From contig NZ_CP072036.1 in the NCBI RefSeq assembly GCF_018847375.1, positions 1,240,001 to 1,304,000 on the forward strand: 64,000 bases of DNA, given 5' to 3'. A model generated the notes under the pieces. It did no database searches. It had not been told where the DNA came from and saw only the letters and a list, made by a program, of their open reading frames with translations. The translations under genes and the position numbers were made by a program. Numbering within the stretch: the first letter of the stretch is position 1; every line of letters starts with the position of its first letter. This DNA is from Akkermansia massiliensis. GTDB lineage: Bacteria > Verrucomicrobiota > Verrucomicrobiia > Verrucomicrobiales > Akkermansiaceae. Of this stretch, positions 9,608 through 21,026 are shown one piece after another.

Positions 9608-12361
<2,754 letters not shown>

Positions 12362-12418
12362 GATGCGGAATAGAGGGTTAACTGTAAACAGGCGGCTGCC
12401 CTCCTGGCAGTCGCGGGT

Positions 12419-12446
12419 ACTATACAGGCCAAATATGATAAGGCAA
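12419..12446 (-). promoter_or_regulatory. sigma-70-type promoter of acnA
   Basis: On the reverse strand TTGCCT (12446-12441) and TATAGT (12424-12419) are separated by 16 bases. The predicted transcription start is about 50 bases upstream of the acnA ATG. Confidence 0.55.
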
Positions 12447-12678
12447 GGACTCTGTGTGACGGGGGGAGGATTTTTCCCCCTCTCCCGCAAGCGTGGAAAT
12501 TCCTTTTTGCACGCGTGCTGCCGGTTTTTTCCGGCGTTTTTGCCTGTAAGACGCGCAGGAACTGACAACAGAACCAGGAAAAACTTGTAGAAGCACGGCA
12601 TTTTGTTTAGATGGCAAGGATTTGCGTCTGGCATCCTGCTATGCGCACCCCAATAAAAATCAAACTGGATTAAAGAAT

Positions 12679-12885
12679 ATGTCTGAGTTAGAAAGACCAA
12701 ACAATACGCTTGCCATTTGTGCCCTCGTCTTTGCCGTTTTATGCAGCCTCGTAGGCCTCATTCTGGGCATCATAGGCCTCAACAAATACCCCGACAAGAG
12801 CAACGGCAAGACGATGAGCCTTATTGCCGTGATTCTCAGCATCGTCCTGATGCTGGTCGGCGGCTGGACTGCCTGGCGCAACTGA
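12679..12885 (+). CDS. small two-helix membrane protein, DUF4190-like
   Basis: A 68-residue protein starting [12 protein letters not shown]. It has two hydrophobic helices ([22 protein letters not shown] and [18 protein letters not shown]) separated by a charged turn ([10 protein letters not shown]). This is the DUF4190-type layout, in which short membrane proteins carry a G-x-x-x-G packing pattern. No function is established for the family. An intrinsic terminator follows 28 bases after the stop, so it seems to be a single-gene transcript. The 317 bases before it hold only the divergent acnA promoter and no other gene. Confidence 0.7.
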   Translation: MSELERPNNTLAICALVFAVLCSLVGLILGIIGLNKYPDKSNGKTMSLIAVILSIVLMLVGGWTAWRN

Positions 12886-12913
12886 TAAAAGGCTTCACCA
12901 GGCTCGTGAATCC

Positions 12914-12950
12914 AAGGCTTGCGGAGAACCGAAGATCCGCAGGCCTTTTT
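12914..12950 (+). terminator. intrinsic terminator
   Basis: AAGGCTTGCGGA (12914-12925) pairs with TCCGCAGGCCTT (12936-12947), with one G-U-type pair, and is followed by a T-run (12946-12950). It ends the DUF4190-like gene and lies only 7 bases before the next start. Confidence 0.8.
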
Positions 12951-12956
12951 CATGGA

Positions 12957-13295
12957 ATGAAACTGTTTTTCCTGTATCTGGCGCTGCTGGCTGCGGCATG
13001 CGCGGTGCTCCTGCTGGTGGATGACCCTTCCCGGTCCGGCTGGCTGCCGGAGTGCCTTTTCTATAAAACCACGGGTTATCTTTGCTACGGCTGCGGTTCC
13101 ACCAGGGCCCTGCATGCCCTGCTTCATGGCCATTGGCTTGATTCCCTGCGGTACAACGTGCTGCTGGTTCCCACGCTCATCTGGCTGGGAACGCTGTTTT
13201 TCATCAGGGACAAGACCGTATTCCTGAGGGTGCTGACCGCCGGCGTGGCCGTACTTGCCCTGTTTACCGTGGCGCGCAATATTCCGCTGTCGTGA
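12957..13295 (+). CDS. DUF2752 membrane protein
   Basis: A 112-residue membrane protein starting MKLFFLYLALL. It has an N-terminal membrane helix, then the DUF2752 signature CYGCGSTRALHALLHGHWLDSLRYN, in which a conserved Cys-x-Gly-Cys-Gly-Ser-Thr-Arg motif precedes the LHG and YN residues. Two more hydrophobic helices follow (VLLVPTLIWLGTLFFI, VLTAGVAVLALFTV). The role of the family is unknown. The start codon is so close to the preceding terminator that the promoter must lie within or before that hairpin, or translation uses leakage. Confidence 0.8.
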   Translation: MKLFFLYLALLAAACAVLLLVDDPSRSGWLPECLFYKTTGYLCYGCGSTRALHALLHGHWLDSLRYNVLLVPTLIWLGTLFFIRDKTVFLRVLTAGVAVLALFTVARNIPLS

Positions 13296-13411
13296 CGGCC
13301 GCTTTTTTCCGGTTTCCGCCTTTTGCGTGCATGCCGGAATTTTGATAGAGTGCGTCATGAAACATTGAAAATAAGTTCGCGGCATTGTCCAATCCTCTGA
13401 AAGGGTTAAAG

Positions 13412-13987
13412 ATGATGAACGCAAAAAAAACCTTATCAATTATTGCAGGAGCGGCAGCGGGAGCGCTGGCGCTGGCAGCCTGTTCAGGGCCGCAGGAAGA
13501 GAATTTGCGCATGGTGCCCCTGACCGTGCCTACGACCATGCCCATGACTTCTTACGGGCCGAATACGAGAGTGGTGGTGGCCGGGGTGGATTATACGGAG
13601 GTGCATGACGAGTGGATGAACCAGGACATTATGAAAAAAGCCACTCCCGGCAATACGCGGGTGGTGATCAGCCGCGGAAGCCAGAGGGGCCAGCTGATGG
13701 TGGGGGATGAAGTAGCCATGGATTTTCCCGTCTGTCTGGGGACCGCTTCCCACCGCACGCCCGTGGGCCATTTCCGCATTACGGAAAAGGCGGTGCACCA
13801 CGTCTCCAACTTATATGATGCCTCCATGCCCTATTTCATGCGGCTGACGGACAGCGGCATCGGCATGCACGTGGGACCCGTTTTCCAGACGCCCCAGTCA
13901 CATGGATGCATCCGCATGACCCGCTCCTCCTGTGTGCCGCTTTTCAAGACCGTTAAAGTAGGTACTCCCGTCACGATCGTGCAGTGA
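13412..13987 (+). CDS. L,D-transpeptidase (YkuD) lipoprotein
   Basis: A 191-residue lipoprotein with an LAAC lipobox near residue 24 and the YkuD catalytic motif SHGCIRM at about residue 166 (nucleophile C166). An upstream HVG (GMHVGPVF) supplies the catalytic His. The core starts near TRVVISRGSQRGQLM. The family forms 3-3 crosslinks in peptidoglycan or attaches proteins to it through a thioester intermediate. The start is the first of two tandem ATGs, with an AAGGG sequence 6 bases upstream. A TTG further upstream (13385) is less likely. The catalytic residues look intact. Confidence 0.9.
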   Translation: MMNAKKTLSIIAGAAAGALALAACSGPQEENLRMVPLTVPTTMPMTSYGPNTRVVVAGVDYTEVHDEWMNQDIMKKATPGNTRVVISRGSQRGQLMVGDEVAMDFPVCLGTASHRTPVGHFRITEKAVHHVSNLYDASMPYFMRLTDSGIGMHVGPVFQTPQSHGCIRMTRSSCVPLFKTVKVGTPVTIVQ

Positions 13988-14609
13988 CGCGGAGGAGAAG
14001 GCGGATACCGTTGGCGGAGAAGAGCTCCTTGCCTCCCTCTTGTGGCAGGTGAGGGGAATCCGGCACTGGCAGAAAATGGTTTTTATTTTTATGATATGTT
14101 CATGGTCAAAGAATCGGGACGATTTCAATAGATGGATGAAAGCGTTGAAAATAAAAAACTCATTTTTTTAACACAAAACGCGCCTGGCCGTCGCTATTTC
14201 AATGAACGGCATGAAGATAAACGGCATTTGCTGCAAGTCGTATTGCCCCAACAACCCAAATCCTCCATGGCCTGCTGCCGATTGCCCACTCTCCATTCAT
14301 CGGCAGCGGCATGGATGGAGGGTGTCTTTTTTCAAACGCAGGCGTACCGGAATTGATTGACTGCCTGCGGCCCGGGAAGGAGCCCTCATGAATCTTCTTC
14401 CGGAGTACTACTTTATCCCTTTCCGGAATCTCTTATGCATGGGACGCCGCATCCAGCATCTTTGTTTCCTGTCTCCCGTCTTACGGCATAAGTGCGCATG
14501 GAATCTTGCATGGAGCCGAGAGCCGGTTCTTTATCCGGCCACACTTCGTCCTCCTGATTTTTAACGGATTGATGGATTGGTGAGGTTCGCCTTCCGTTTT
14601 TTCCGTGAG
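13988..14609. other. intergenic region, 622 bases
   Basis: No convincing gene. A short open frame at 14132-14356 ends inside a strong hairpin and its product looks like chance translation. The main structure is the long hairpin described separately at 14262-14332. Confidence 0.55.
14262..14332 (+). terminator. long interrupted hairpin with T-run
   Basis: CCTCCAT (14262-14268) pairs with ATGGAGG (14315-14321), and GCTGCCGAT (14274-14282) pairs with ATCGGCAGC (14299-14307). A T-run follows at 14327-14332. The stem is interrupted by small internal loops. It could end the L,D-transpeptidase transcript about 275 bases downstream, or be the 3' end of a small RNA. Confidence 0.6.
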
Positions 14610-15737
14610 CTACTTTTCCGCGGATTTTCTGTCCGCTGCCTCCCGGCGAAGCTGGGGCAGGTATTTTCCATACCCCTGCGCTTCCATATCCTGTTCAGGA
14701 ATGAATTTCAGGGAAGCGCTGTTGATGCAGTAGCGCAGGCCGCCGCGGTCCTTCGGGCCGTCCGTGAAGACATGCCCCAGATGGGCGTCCCCCGTTTTGC
14801 TGCGGACTTCCGTACGGCGCATGCCGTGGGAAAGATCCTGTTTTTCCTGAATCAGTTCTTCCTTGATGGGCCGGGAGAAGCTGGGCCAGCCGCAGCCGGA
14901 ATCAAACTTGTCCGTGGAAAGAAACAGGGGTTCCCCCGTCGTAACGTCCACATAAATGCCGGGCTTGTCGTTATTGAAATATTCGTTGCGGAAGGGAGGT
15001 TCCGTCGCATTGTTCCGCGTAACTGCAAATTGCTCGGGCGTCAGGCTGCGGCGCAGCTCGTCATCCGGTTTTTTCCGGTAGACGGGAGCGGCTTCCCTGG
15101 CCTGGGCCGCCTCCTGGAACTTGCCGGGCGGAATATGGCAGTAGCCGCCGGGGTTGTTGTCCAGATAGCGCTGGTGGTATTTTTCCGCCCGTGAAAATTG
15201 ACGCAGCGGTTGAACTTCAATCGCCACGGGCTGTTTGAAGTGCTGCTGGAGCCGTTTCAGGGAGGCTTCTATAATCGGCTTGTCCTTCTCATCCGTATAA
15301 TAAATGCCCGTGCGGTATTGAACTCCCCTGTCGTTTCCCTGCTTGTTGACGGAAACGGGATCAATGATGGAATAGTATTGTTCCAGCAGGAACGGGAGGC
15401 TGAGTTCTTCCGGATCAAATACCACTTTTACCGTTTCCGCGTGGCCCGTGCGTCCGCTGCAGACTTCCTCATACGTGGGGGAGGCAGTGGAACCGTTGGC
15501 ATACCCCACTTCCGTTTCCTTGACTCCGTGAATCAGGGAGAAGTACTTTTCCACTCCCCAGAAACAGCCTCCTGCCAGATAAATCGTTTTTAAATCCTTG
15601 TTGTCCATATGATGTCTGTTTTTGTTGCCTGCCTGTCCGTTTTCTCCGCAGGAGAACAGGGAAAGCATGGCTACTGCGGCCAGAATGGCGCATGCCAGTC
15701 CGGCCAGGGTCCATGGTCCGTGGTAAATACGTTTCAT
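14610..15737 (-). CDS. msrAB: exported methionine sulfoxide reductase MsrA-MsrB fusion
   Basis: A 375-residue fusion. Residues 1-30 form a leader with a lipobox-like LFSC. MsrA begins near residue 50 with the catalytic Cys 58 in [11 protein letters not shown], and ends with [14 protein letters not shown]. MsrB follows from about residue 225 ([18 protein letters not shown]) with CGWPSF and RYCINSASL, whose Cys is the reducing residue. The CxxC pairs that bind zinc in many MsrB proteins are not visible, so this is a zinc-less form. MsrA repairs Met-S-sulfoxide and MsrB the R form. The leader suggests periplasmic repair. A shorter start at residue 44 (MDNKDLK) would give a cytosolic enzyme. Confidence 0.92.
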   Translation of the reverse strand: MKRIYHGPWTLAGLACAILAAVAMLSLFSCGENGQAGNKNRHHMDNKDLKTIYLAGGCFWGVEKYFSLIHGVKETEVGYANGSTASPTYEEVCSGRTGHAETVKVVFDPEELSLPFLLEQYYSIIDPVSVNKQGNDRGVQYRTGIYYTDEKDKPIIEASLKRLQQHFKQPVAIEVQPLRQFSRAEKYHQRYLDNNPGGYCHIPPGKFQEAAQAREAAPVYRKKPDDELRRSLTPEQFAVTRNNATEPPFRNEYFNNDKPGIYVDVTTGEPLFLSTDKFDSGCGWPSFSRPIKEELIQEKQDLSHGMRRTEVRSKTGDAHLGHVFTDGPKDRGGLRYCINSASLKFIPEQDMEAQGYGKYLPQLRREAADRKSAEK

Positions 15738-15867
15738 AAACGCTGTATGGGGTCGTCTTCCGGTGCGGATGCAGTTGCTCCCTTGGCTGAAGAACCTGCC
15801 GTTCCACAGCTTTTCCGGGAAGATGAAGGATTAGACAACGCCGAGCCTGTTCCGTTCGATGCCTGTG

Positions 15868-16380
15868 TCAACGTCCCCCCGATTCCTCCGGCTCTTCCGG
15901 TTGCATCATGTTTTTCAGCCACTGGTAAACCGCCCGGTCGGCAGCGTCCGGTTTTCTGCTCGTCTGCATGCTGAACCCGTACCTGGTGTGGAAATTGAAA
16001 ATCGCCAGGGAAGGGCTCAGGCCGATGGAGAGCCCGTCCATCCGTATTTCCACTTCCTGCGGGTCATGGGTGGTGAAGTCAAGGCGCCCGGCATTGCTGA
16101 CGGACCCCGCATAATGTTCCAGGAAGGGCTGGATGCCGGCCAGGAAGGAGGAGTCCAGGGCCATGGGATGATTTTCCGGGGAAGAAGCTTTCCTGATAAG
16201 AATTGCGGGAGGCGCTGTGGCGGAATGAGCGGCTCTCAGCGTATTCAGCGGAACGTTCCACAAAAAGGAGAACAGTCCCGTGCCCAGGAGAAAGAGGGGA
16301 ACGGCCAGGACGGCAATCCATTTGCCCGGCTTGTTTCCTGATTGATGACGGGACCGTCTTCCGTTCATGAAGGATAACAT
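15868..16380 (-). CDS. membrane-anchored hypothetical protein
   Basis: A 170-residue protein. After a short basic stretch there is one membrane helix (WIAVLAVPLFLLGTGLFSFLW). The C-terminal 120 residues are soluble and likely periplasmic (beta-rich, DPQEVEIRMDGLSIGLSPSLAIFNFHTRYGFS). It ends with an acidic, proline-rich tail (QPEEPEESGGR). I recognise no family. It is transcribed away from the M60 peptidase across a short shared region. The forward open frame 15859-16341 on the other strand is a shadow. Confidence 0.55.
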   Translation of the reverse strand: MLSFMNGRRSRHQSGNKPGKWIAVLAVPLFLLGTGLFSFLWNVPLNTLRAAHSATAPPAILIRKASSPENHPMALDSSFLAGIQPFLEHYAGSVSNAGRLDFTTHDPQEVEIRMDGLSIGLSPSLAIFNFHTRYGFSMQTSRKPDAADRAVYQWLKNMMQPEEPEESGGR

Positions 16381-16506
16381 GGCATAATGTTCCGTGGGGG
16401 TCCATGAAAGAATTGGACCGTGGAGCAGAGGAAAAATCCCGTCCTTGCATCAGGGGATTTTGCGCCATCACAGGGATAACATGAAAAACGCACGCTGGAA
16501 ATCATG

Positions 16507-16512
16507 TATAGT
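16507..16512 (+). promoter_or_regulatory. candidate -10 box for the M60 peptidase gene
   Basis: TATAGT lies 24 bases before the ATG, giving a short leader. The -35 region is weak (TGAAAA about 17 bases upstream), so this is only a candidate. Confidence 0.3.
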
Positions 16513-16535
16513 ATCATCAGGGCCCAGTACTATTT

Positions 16536-18779
16536 ATGAAAAGAGAGCTGATTTTATCTCCGTTTTTTTTATTTTTCATTTTTTTAATGTTTGCCGCGAA
16601 TTTGTCCCTTGCGGAAAAATATCCTTCACTGGACGTTCCGGAGGACATCCCTCTTCAAGTAAGGGAGGCTTCTTCCCCTCAGTCCCCCTACTCAGGAGGC
16701 CATTCCGTAAAGCAGGCTGTGGACGGTTCTCTGGAATCCGCCAACTGGCATGTTCCCGGAGCGCGGCATGTGGAGGGGGAATTTGTATTTGAAGTGCCGG
16801 ACACCATTCATTACATCACCTTTTCCGGAGCCAATTTCAATGAAGTTTCCGTGTCCGCCATGTCCGGCTCGTCGTGGAAGAACCTTGGAAAGTTTGATAT
16901 AGGCGGCTCCAAAATGATCAGGTTTAAAAACCCTCTTCAGAAAGTTCAAAAAATCAAGGTGGAGGTTGATTACCCTGAAGGAGCTTCCCCGGCGTTTACC
17001 GTACGGGAGATCAGTTTTTACAAAAAGGCGGAATCCACGCTCAACCGGCAATTGCTGAAAGTGTTCAGAGACACGAGCTGTTCCTCCATCAATCCCAGGT
17101 GCACCCTGGCAGACCTCAAGGCGCTGCCGGAGTTTTTGCAGCTCATTGCGCGGAAAGTGAAATCCGGCGCCTATGAAGACAAGGAATTCCGCATTGCGTC
17201 CTACAAGGCTTACAGCCATCCGGAGTTTGCCGCCAAGGTGAGAAATATCAACGCCCTGAACAAATTTGACAATCCCACCGGAATTGCTGCGGAGAAAGGA
17301 GATGAAATCCTTGTATTCGTGGGTCCCACTCATGGAGAGGATATTGCGCTGGCTTCCGTTTCCCCGGCGGGAATCGAATCTTCCACCTATCCCCTGAATG
17401 AAGGAGTAAACAAAATCAAAATCAACCGTTCGGGATTGCTTTATGTGATGTACCACACCGATATCAGCACGCCCAAGAAGCCTGTGAAGGTGCACATCCC
17501 CGTGGGCAGCGGGACGGTGAACGGATATTTTGACGTGACGAGGCACACGGACAAGGACTGGAAGCGGATGATCGGCAAGGCCCCCCACAGCATGTTCGAC
17601 ATCGTGGGGCGGTATTCCATGATGATCCTTCACACGGAATATCTGAAGGCTTACAGCCCGGATTCCATCACGAAATCCGTCAGGGTGTGGGATGAGAGCG
17701 TCAGGGCCATGTGGAAAATCATGGGCTTTGACAAATATCCCCAGCCGCATAACAACCGGCAGCTTGGAGTTTCCGTAGAAGGCGGAGCCCATATGTTCGC
17801 CACCTGGTATTACTGCGGCTACAGCGTCGGGGATCAGGGAAATACGCTGAAAAATGAAGTGCTCGCCCCCGGCGTTCTTCAGGGGAACCGCCTCTGGGGA
17901 TTCGGGCATGAAGTCGGCCACTGCTACCAGCATCCGTTCAACTGGCGCAGCATGTCTGAAAGCTCCAATAACTTCTTCGCCCAGTTGATCCTGGACCAGG
18001 TGACCAACCCCATTAACGGCAATGAACTGGCCTCCGACATGGAAAACCCGTGCAAGTACCTGCTGTCAGAGGCGGTAAAGGGGCTGCCGTTCCATGATCT
18101 GAACGGCTGGGCCAAGTGGGGTTTTGCCCAATATTCCTTCTACCTGTATTTCCATAAGCTGGGCATCAACCCGGAATTTTACCCTGCGCTGTTTGAATCA
18201 TTGCGCCGCAAGCCGCTTTCCAGGCAGGCGTATGAGGTTTCCGAGGCCCATCTGGCCCTGTATGAACGCATCTGCAATGTCAGCAGGACGGACTTTACTG
18301 ATGACTTTGAAATTTTCAATTGGTTCGTCCCGATTGACCACAAAGGGAACCAGTATGGGGAATACAGCTTCAAGATGACGGAGGAAATGGCCCGCGCCTC
18401 CAAGGCCCGGATCGCCGCCAGGCGGTATCCCAAGCCGAAATTCCGCATCGCCTTCCTGCACCAGCATGGGAAAACGGTCGATTTGTGGGGACAGAACCTG
18501 CATGGTTCCCAGCTCAACGGGTATTGGACCAAATACAAGCAGAACGCGAAGCTCAGCCCGTCCGTGAGCGCCTCCAAAAAGGACAGCATGATTATCGTGC
18601 GGAATGGGGAGAATGCGGCCGCTTTCTGCGTAGTGACCAACGGAAAGGTGGTGGGTTATTATGACCGCCAGAAGTTTGACGTTTCCGGCGTGGAATGGAA
18701 TGATACCTCCAAGGTGTACGCCATTCCGATTCAGACTGCGGAACCCTATAAGCTGATTTATTCCGCCACGCGCTCCTGA
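16536..18779 (+). CDS. secreted M60-family metallopeptidase, probable mucin-targeting
   Basis: A 747-residue protein. A signal peptide (about 1-26, ending NLSLAEK) is followed by a beta-sandwich that looks like a galactose-binding or CBM-type module (SGGHSVKQAVDGSLESANWH... FTVREISFY, about 45-160). The catalytic domain is M60-like (enhancin): H458-E-V-G-H462, then E475 as the third ligand in HCYQHPFNWRSMSESSN. The tail (about 600-747) is beta-rich. M60-like enzymes of gut bacteria cleave O-glycosylated mucins and glycopeptides, so the likely substrate is mucin. The glycan specificity cannot be read from sequence. The neighbours are not in the same operon. Confidence 0.9.
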   Translation: MKRELILSPFFLFFIFLMFAANLSLAEKYPSLDVPEDIPLQVREASSPQSPYSGGHSVKQAVDGSLESANWHVPGARHVEGEFVFEVPDTIHYITFSGANFNEVSVSAMSGSSWKNLGKFDIGGSKMIRFKNPLQKVQKIKVEVDYPEGASPAFTVREISFYKKAESTLNRQLLKVFRDTSCSSINPRCTLADLKALPEFLQLIARKVKSGAYEDKEFRIASYKAYSHPEFAAKVRNINALNKFDNPTGIAAEKGDEILVFVGPTHGEDIALASVSPAGIESSTYPLNEGVNKIKINRSGLLYVMYHTDISTPKKPVKVHIPVGSGTVNGYFDVTRHTDKDWKRMIGKAPHSMFDIVGRYSMMILHTEYLKAYSPDSITKSVRVWDESVRAMWKIMGFDKYPQPHNNRQLGVSVEGGAHMFATWYYCGYSVGDQGNTLKNEVLAPGVLQGNRLWGFGHEVGHCYQHPFNWRSMSESSNNFFAQLILDQVTNPINGNELASDMENPCKYLLSEAVKGLPFHDLNGWAKWGFAQYSFYLYFHKLGINPEFYPALFESLRRKPLSRQAYEVSEAHLALYERICNVSRTDFTDDFEIFNWFVPIDHKGNQYGEYSFKMTEEMARASKARIAARRYPKPKFRIAFLHQHGKTVDLWGQNLHGSQLNGYWTKYKQNAKLSPSVSASKKDSMIIVRNGENAAAFCVVTNGKVVGYYDRQKFDVSGVEWNDTSKVYAIPIQTAEPYKLIYSATRS

Positions 18780-18803
18780 CTTGGTTCCGAAAATTAGGAA
18801 AGA

Positions 18804-18832
18804 CCCCTCCCGGGAAATTATTCCGGGAGGGG
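18804..18832 (-). terminator. GC-rich terminator hairpin between M60 and rtcB
   Basis: CCCCTCCCGG (18804-18813) and CCGGGAGGGG (18823-18832) pair perfectly. On the reverse strand it is followed by T-rich sequence (TCTTTCCTAATTTT), so it probably ends rtcB. It may also stop read-through from the M60 gene. Confidence 0.6.
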
Positions 18833-18852
18833 CCGGGTGTTGGGGCGTCCTG

Positions 18853-19968
18853 TTATTCGGGCGCCTTGAAGTTGTACACGGGCCTGATGCGTTCCACGAT
18901 TTCCGCCGTTTCATGGATGTTGCCCAGCACGCTTTCTCCATCCTTGTAGGCCATCGGCGCTTCATCCAGCGTAGCGCGGGAGACGCAGGTGGAGAAAATG
19001 CCCTGCATGGAAGCTTCGAATTCCTCCAGGGAAAGGTTGGCTTTGGCCTTTTTGCGGGACATGCTGCGGCCTGCGCCGTGCGGGGAGGAGGAATTGAATT
19101 CCTCGTTCCCCCTGCCAATGCAGATGACGGAGCCGTCCCGCATGTTCAGGGGAACGATGAGCTTTTCTCCAAGTCCGGCCCGGACGGCCCCCTTGCGGAT
19201 GACGTTGTCTTCCGCAATGTAGTTGTGCACGGTGTCGAAGATTTCCAGGTCCGCGGCATCGTCCAGCAGCTCATGCAGCATCACGCGGCGGTTCAGGGCG
19301 GCGAAGCGCTGGGCCACCTTCATGTCCCGCATGTAGTTCAGCGTATCTTCTCCCTGCAGGTAGCAAAGGCCTTTCTTGCGTTCCTTGAGATAGGCGTCCG
19401 GGCAAGTGGCCACGGCGATCTTCTGGTAGCGCTCCGCAATCTTCAAGCCGAAGTTGCGGGAACCGGAGTGGATGCACAGAAAGGCGTCTTCCGTTCCCTG
19501 CGCTATTTCAATGAAGTGGTTGCCGCCGCCCAGGGACCCCACGGAACGGCGGTGCCTGTCTTTCTCCGTTCTCAGCACATCCACGCAGATGCGGGAGATT
19601 TCATCATCCAGTTCCGGATCATCCAGCAGGGCCTGGTGGACGGCGGAACGGGTGTTCCAGCCGAACGGGACGCGTTCGCGCAGGCGTTCGTCAAACCGGG
19701 AGAAATCCGGCATTCCGGGCAGTCTGGCCGTGAGCACTCCGCAGCCGATGTCCACGCCGATCAGGTTGGGAATCACCTTGTCCGTTTTCAGTTCAGCGGT
19801 GAAGCCGATGACGCAGCCGGCTCCGGCATGCACGTCCGGCATGATGCGCACCCGGCTTCCTTCAAAGGCGGGGTGGTTGCAGACGTCCCTGATCTGGGTG
19901 CGGGCCAGGTCTTCCAGTTCATCCGTGAACACGCGGGCTTCCGTGTATTTTCCGTCGATGGTGATCAT
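18853..19968 (-). CDS. rtcB: RtcB-family RNA ligase
   Basis: A 371-residue RtcB-type ligase. Metal and GMP motifs are present: DVHAGAGCVIG, GVDIGCGVLTARL (catalytic Cys), GGGNHFIEI, CIHSGSRNFG and SSPHGAGRSMSRKKA, which holds the histidine that is guanylylated in RtcB. RtcB joins 2',3'-cyclic phosphate or 3'-phosphate to 5'-OH RNA ends, using GTP and Mn(II). In bacteria it repairs RNA cleaved by toxins or stress. The start is the ATG at 19968. The open frame to 20421 overlaps the divergent gene. No archease gene is adjacent. Confidence 0.93.
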   Translation of the reverse strand: MITIDGKYTEARVFTDELEDLARTQIRDVCNHPAFEGSRVRIMPDVHAGAGCVIGFTAELKTDKVIPNLIGVDIGCGVLTARLPGMPDFSRFDERLRERVPFGWNTRSAVHQALLDDPELDDEISRICVDVLRTEKDRHRRSVGSLGGGNHFIEIAQGTEDAFLCIHSGSRNFGLKIAERYQKIAVATCPDAYLKERKKGLCYLQGEDTLNYMRDMKVAQRFAALNRRVMLHELLDDAADLEIFDTVHNYIAEDNVIRKGAVRAGLGEKLIVPLNMRDGSVICIGRGNEEFNSSSPHGAGRSMSRKKAKANLSLEEFEASMQGIFSTCVSRATLDEAPMAYKDGESVLGNIHETAEIVERIRPVYNFKAPE

Positions 19969-20056
19969 GGTTTTATTTTCTTTTGGTTGAAGGGCGGGGG
20001 CCGCGGAAAGCGGCGCTGCGCCCTGTGACTCCGTTACCATAGCGCATTTACTGACT

Positions 20057-20083
20057 CTTGCATTATGCAAGTATTCATATAAT
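20057..20083 (+). promoter_or_regulatory. LysR-type operator palindrome and -10 box
   Basis: CTTGCAT and ATGCAAG (20057-20071) are perfect inverted repeats around a single T and contain a T-N11-A core, the usual LysR-type recognition form. TATAAT follows at 20078-20083, only 14 bases before the LysR ATG. The palindrome overlaps where the -35 should be, consistent with autoregulation, and lies 89 bases upstream of rtcB. Confidence 0.6.
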
Positions 20084-20097
20084 ATGACTTTAAAGTT

Positions 20098-21015
20098 ATG
20101 TTTGAGCACCTTTTCGCAGAACGGGGGCTGTCCCTGGACCGCCTGAAAACCCTGATAGAAGTGGCCAAGGCGGGGAGCATTGCCGCCGCCGCGCGCGGGG
20201 ACAGCGCACGGCAAAGCCTGTATTCCCGCCAGATCAAGGAACTGGAGGAATTCTTCGGCGTGGAGCTGGCGGCCCGCCGCGGGAAAGTGCTGGCGCTTAC
20301 CAGGTCCGGATGGGAACTGGTGCGACTGGCCAGCGAAAGCCTGTGCCTGCTGGACGATTTCAAAAGCCGGAGCCGGAACCTGCCCTACCGGTTCACCATC
20401 GGCGCCGGAGACAGCCTGCACGCGTGGGTGGTTGCTCCCGTGCTTGCGGACATCCAGCAGCGCGGCCTGCCGTGGCTGTTTGCGCTGGAGAACCTCCGCA
20501 ACAGTGAAATTCCCCTCAAGCTTCAGAACATGGATGTGGACTTCGGCATCGTGCGCACCAGCGCGCTGGCGGCGGAAGGGCTGGAAAGCCGGGCCATTTG
20601 CTCCATGGATTATGCGCTGTACGTGCCCGCGGCCCTGGCCGGAAAAAAGGTGCGGGGAAGGGAGGAGGATTTTTCACGCCTGCTGGGCATGTTCCCCCTG
20701 GCTACGCTGGGGAGCGGTTCCGGCTTCCATGCCTCGCTGAAACGGAATTGCGCGGAATTCGGCATCAGGCTGCGGGTGCAGTGTGAAACGCAGTCCTTCC
20801 CGTTTGCGGCGCGCATGCTGAAAAGCGGGGCGTTCATGGCGGTTCTCCCCTGCATGGTGGAGGCGGAGCTGGGCGGGGGATTCGTCAAGGTCACCCATCC
20901 TGCGCTGGACAGGCTGTCCCGCAGTATTTCCCTGGCCTGGAATCCCCGCCTGCTGCGCGTGAGGCCTTCCGCCCGGCGCGTGATTGACGTTTTTTCCGCT
21001 CCGGAACGGGAATAG
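20098..21015 (+). CDS. LysR-type transcriptional regulator
   Basis: A 305-residue regulator with an N-terminal winged helix-turn-helix (LSLDRLKTLIEVAKAGSIAAAARGDSARQSLYSRQIKELEEFFGVEL). The core A-x-S motif is replaced by a GDSARQ turn, a mild divergence. The effector-binding part has the periplasmic-binding-like fold (FTIGAGDSLHAWVVAPVLADIQQ). It is divergent from rtcB and convergent with the MFS gene. A shared palindrome at 20057-20071 suggests that it controls itself and rtcB. The inducer is unknown. Confidence 0.9.
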   Translation: MFEHLFAERGLSLDRLKTLIEVAKAGSIAAAARGDSARQSLYSRQIKELEEFFGVELAARRGKVLALTRSGWELVRLASESLCLLDDFKSRSRNLPYRFTIGAGDSLHAWVVAPVLADIQQRGLPWLFALENLRNSEIPLKLQNMDVDFGIVRTSALAAEGLESRAICSMDYALYVPAALAGKKVRGREEDFSRLLGMFPLATLGSGSGFHASLKRNCAEFGIRLRVQCETQSFPFAARMLKSGAFMAVLPCMVEAELGGGFVKVTHPALDRLSRSISLAWNPRLLRVRPSARRVIDVFSAPERE

Positions 21016-21026
21016 CGGAAGGAAAA

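Noticed and set aside
14132..14356. 74-codon open frame
   Set aside because: Its second half lies inside the terminator-like hairpin and the product has no recognisable feature.
18781..20028. 415-codon forward open frame
   Set aside because: It is antisense to rtcB, whose catalytic motifs are present on the other strand.
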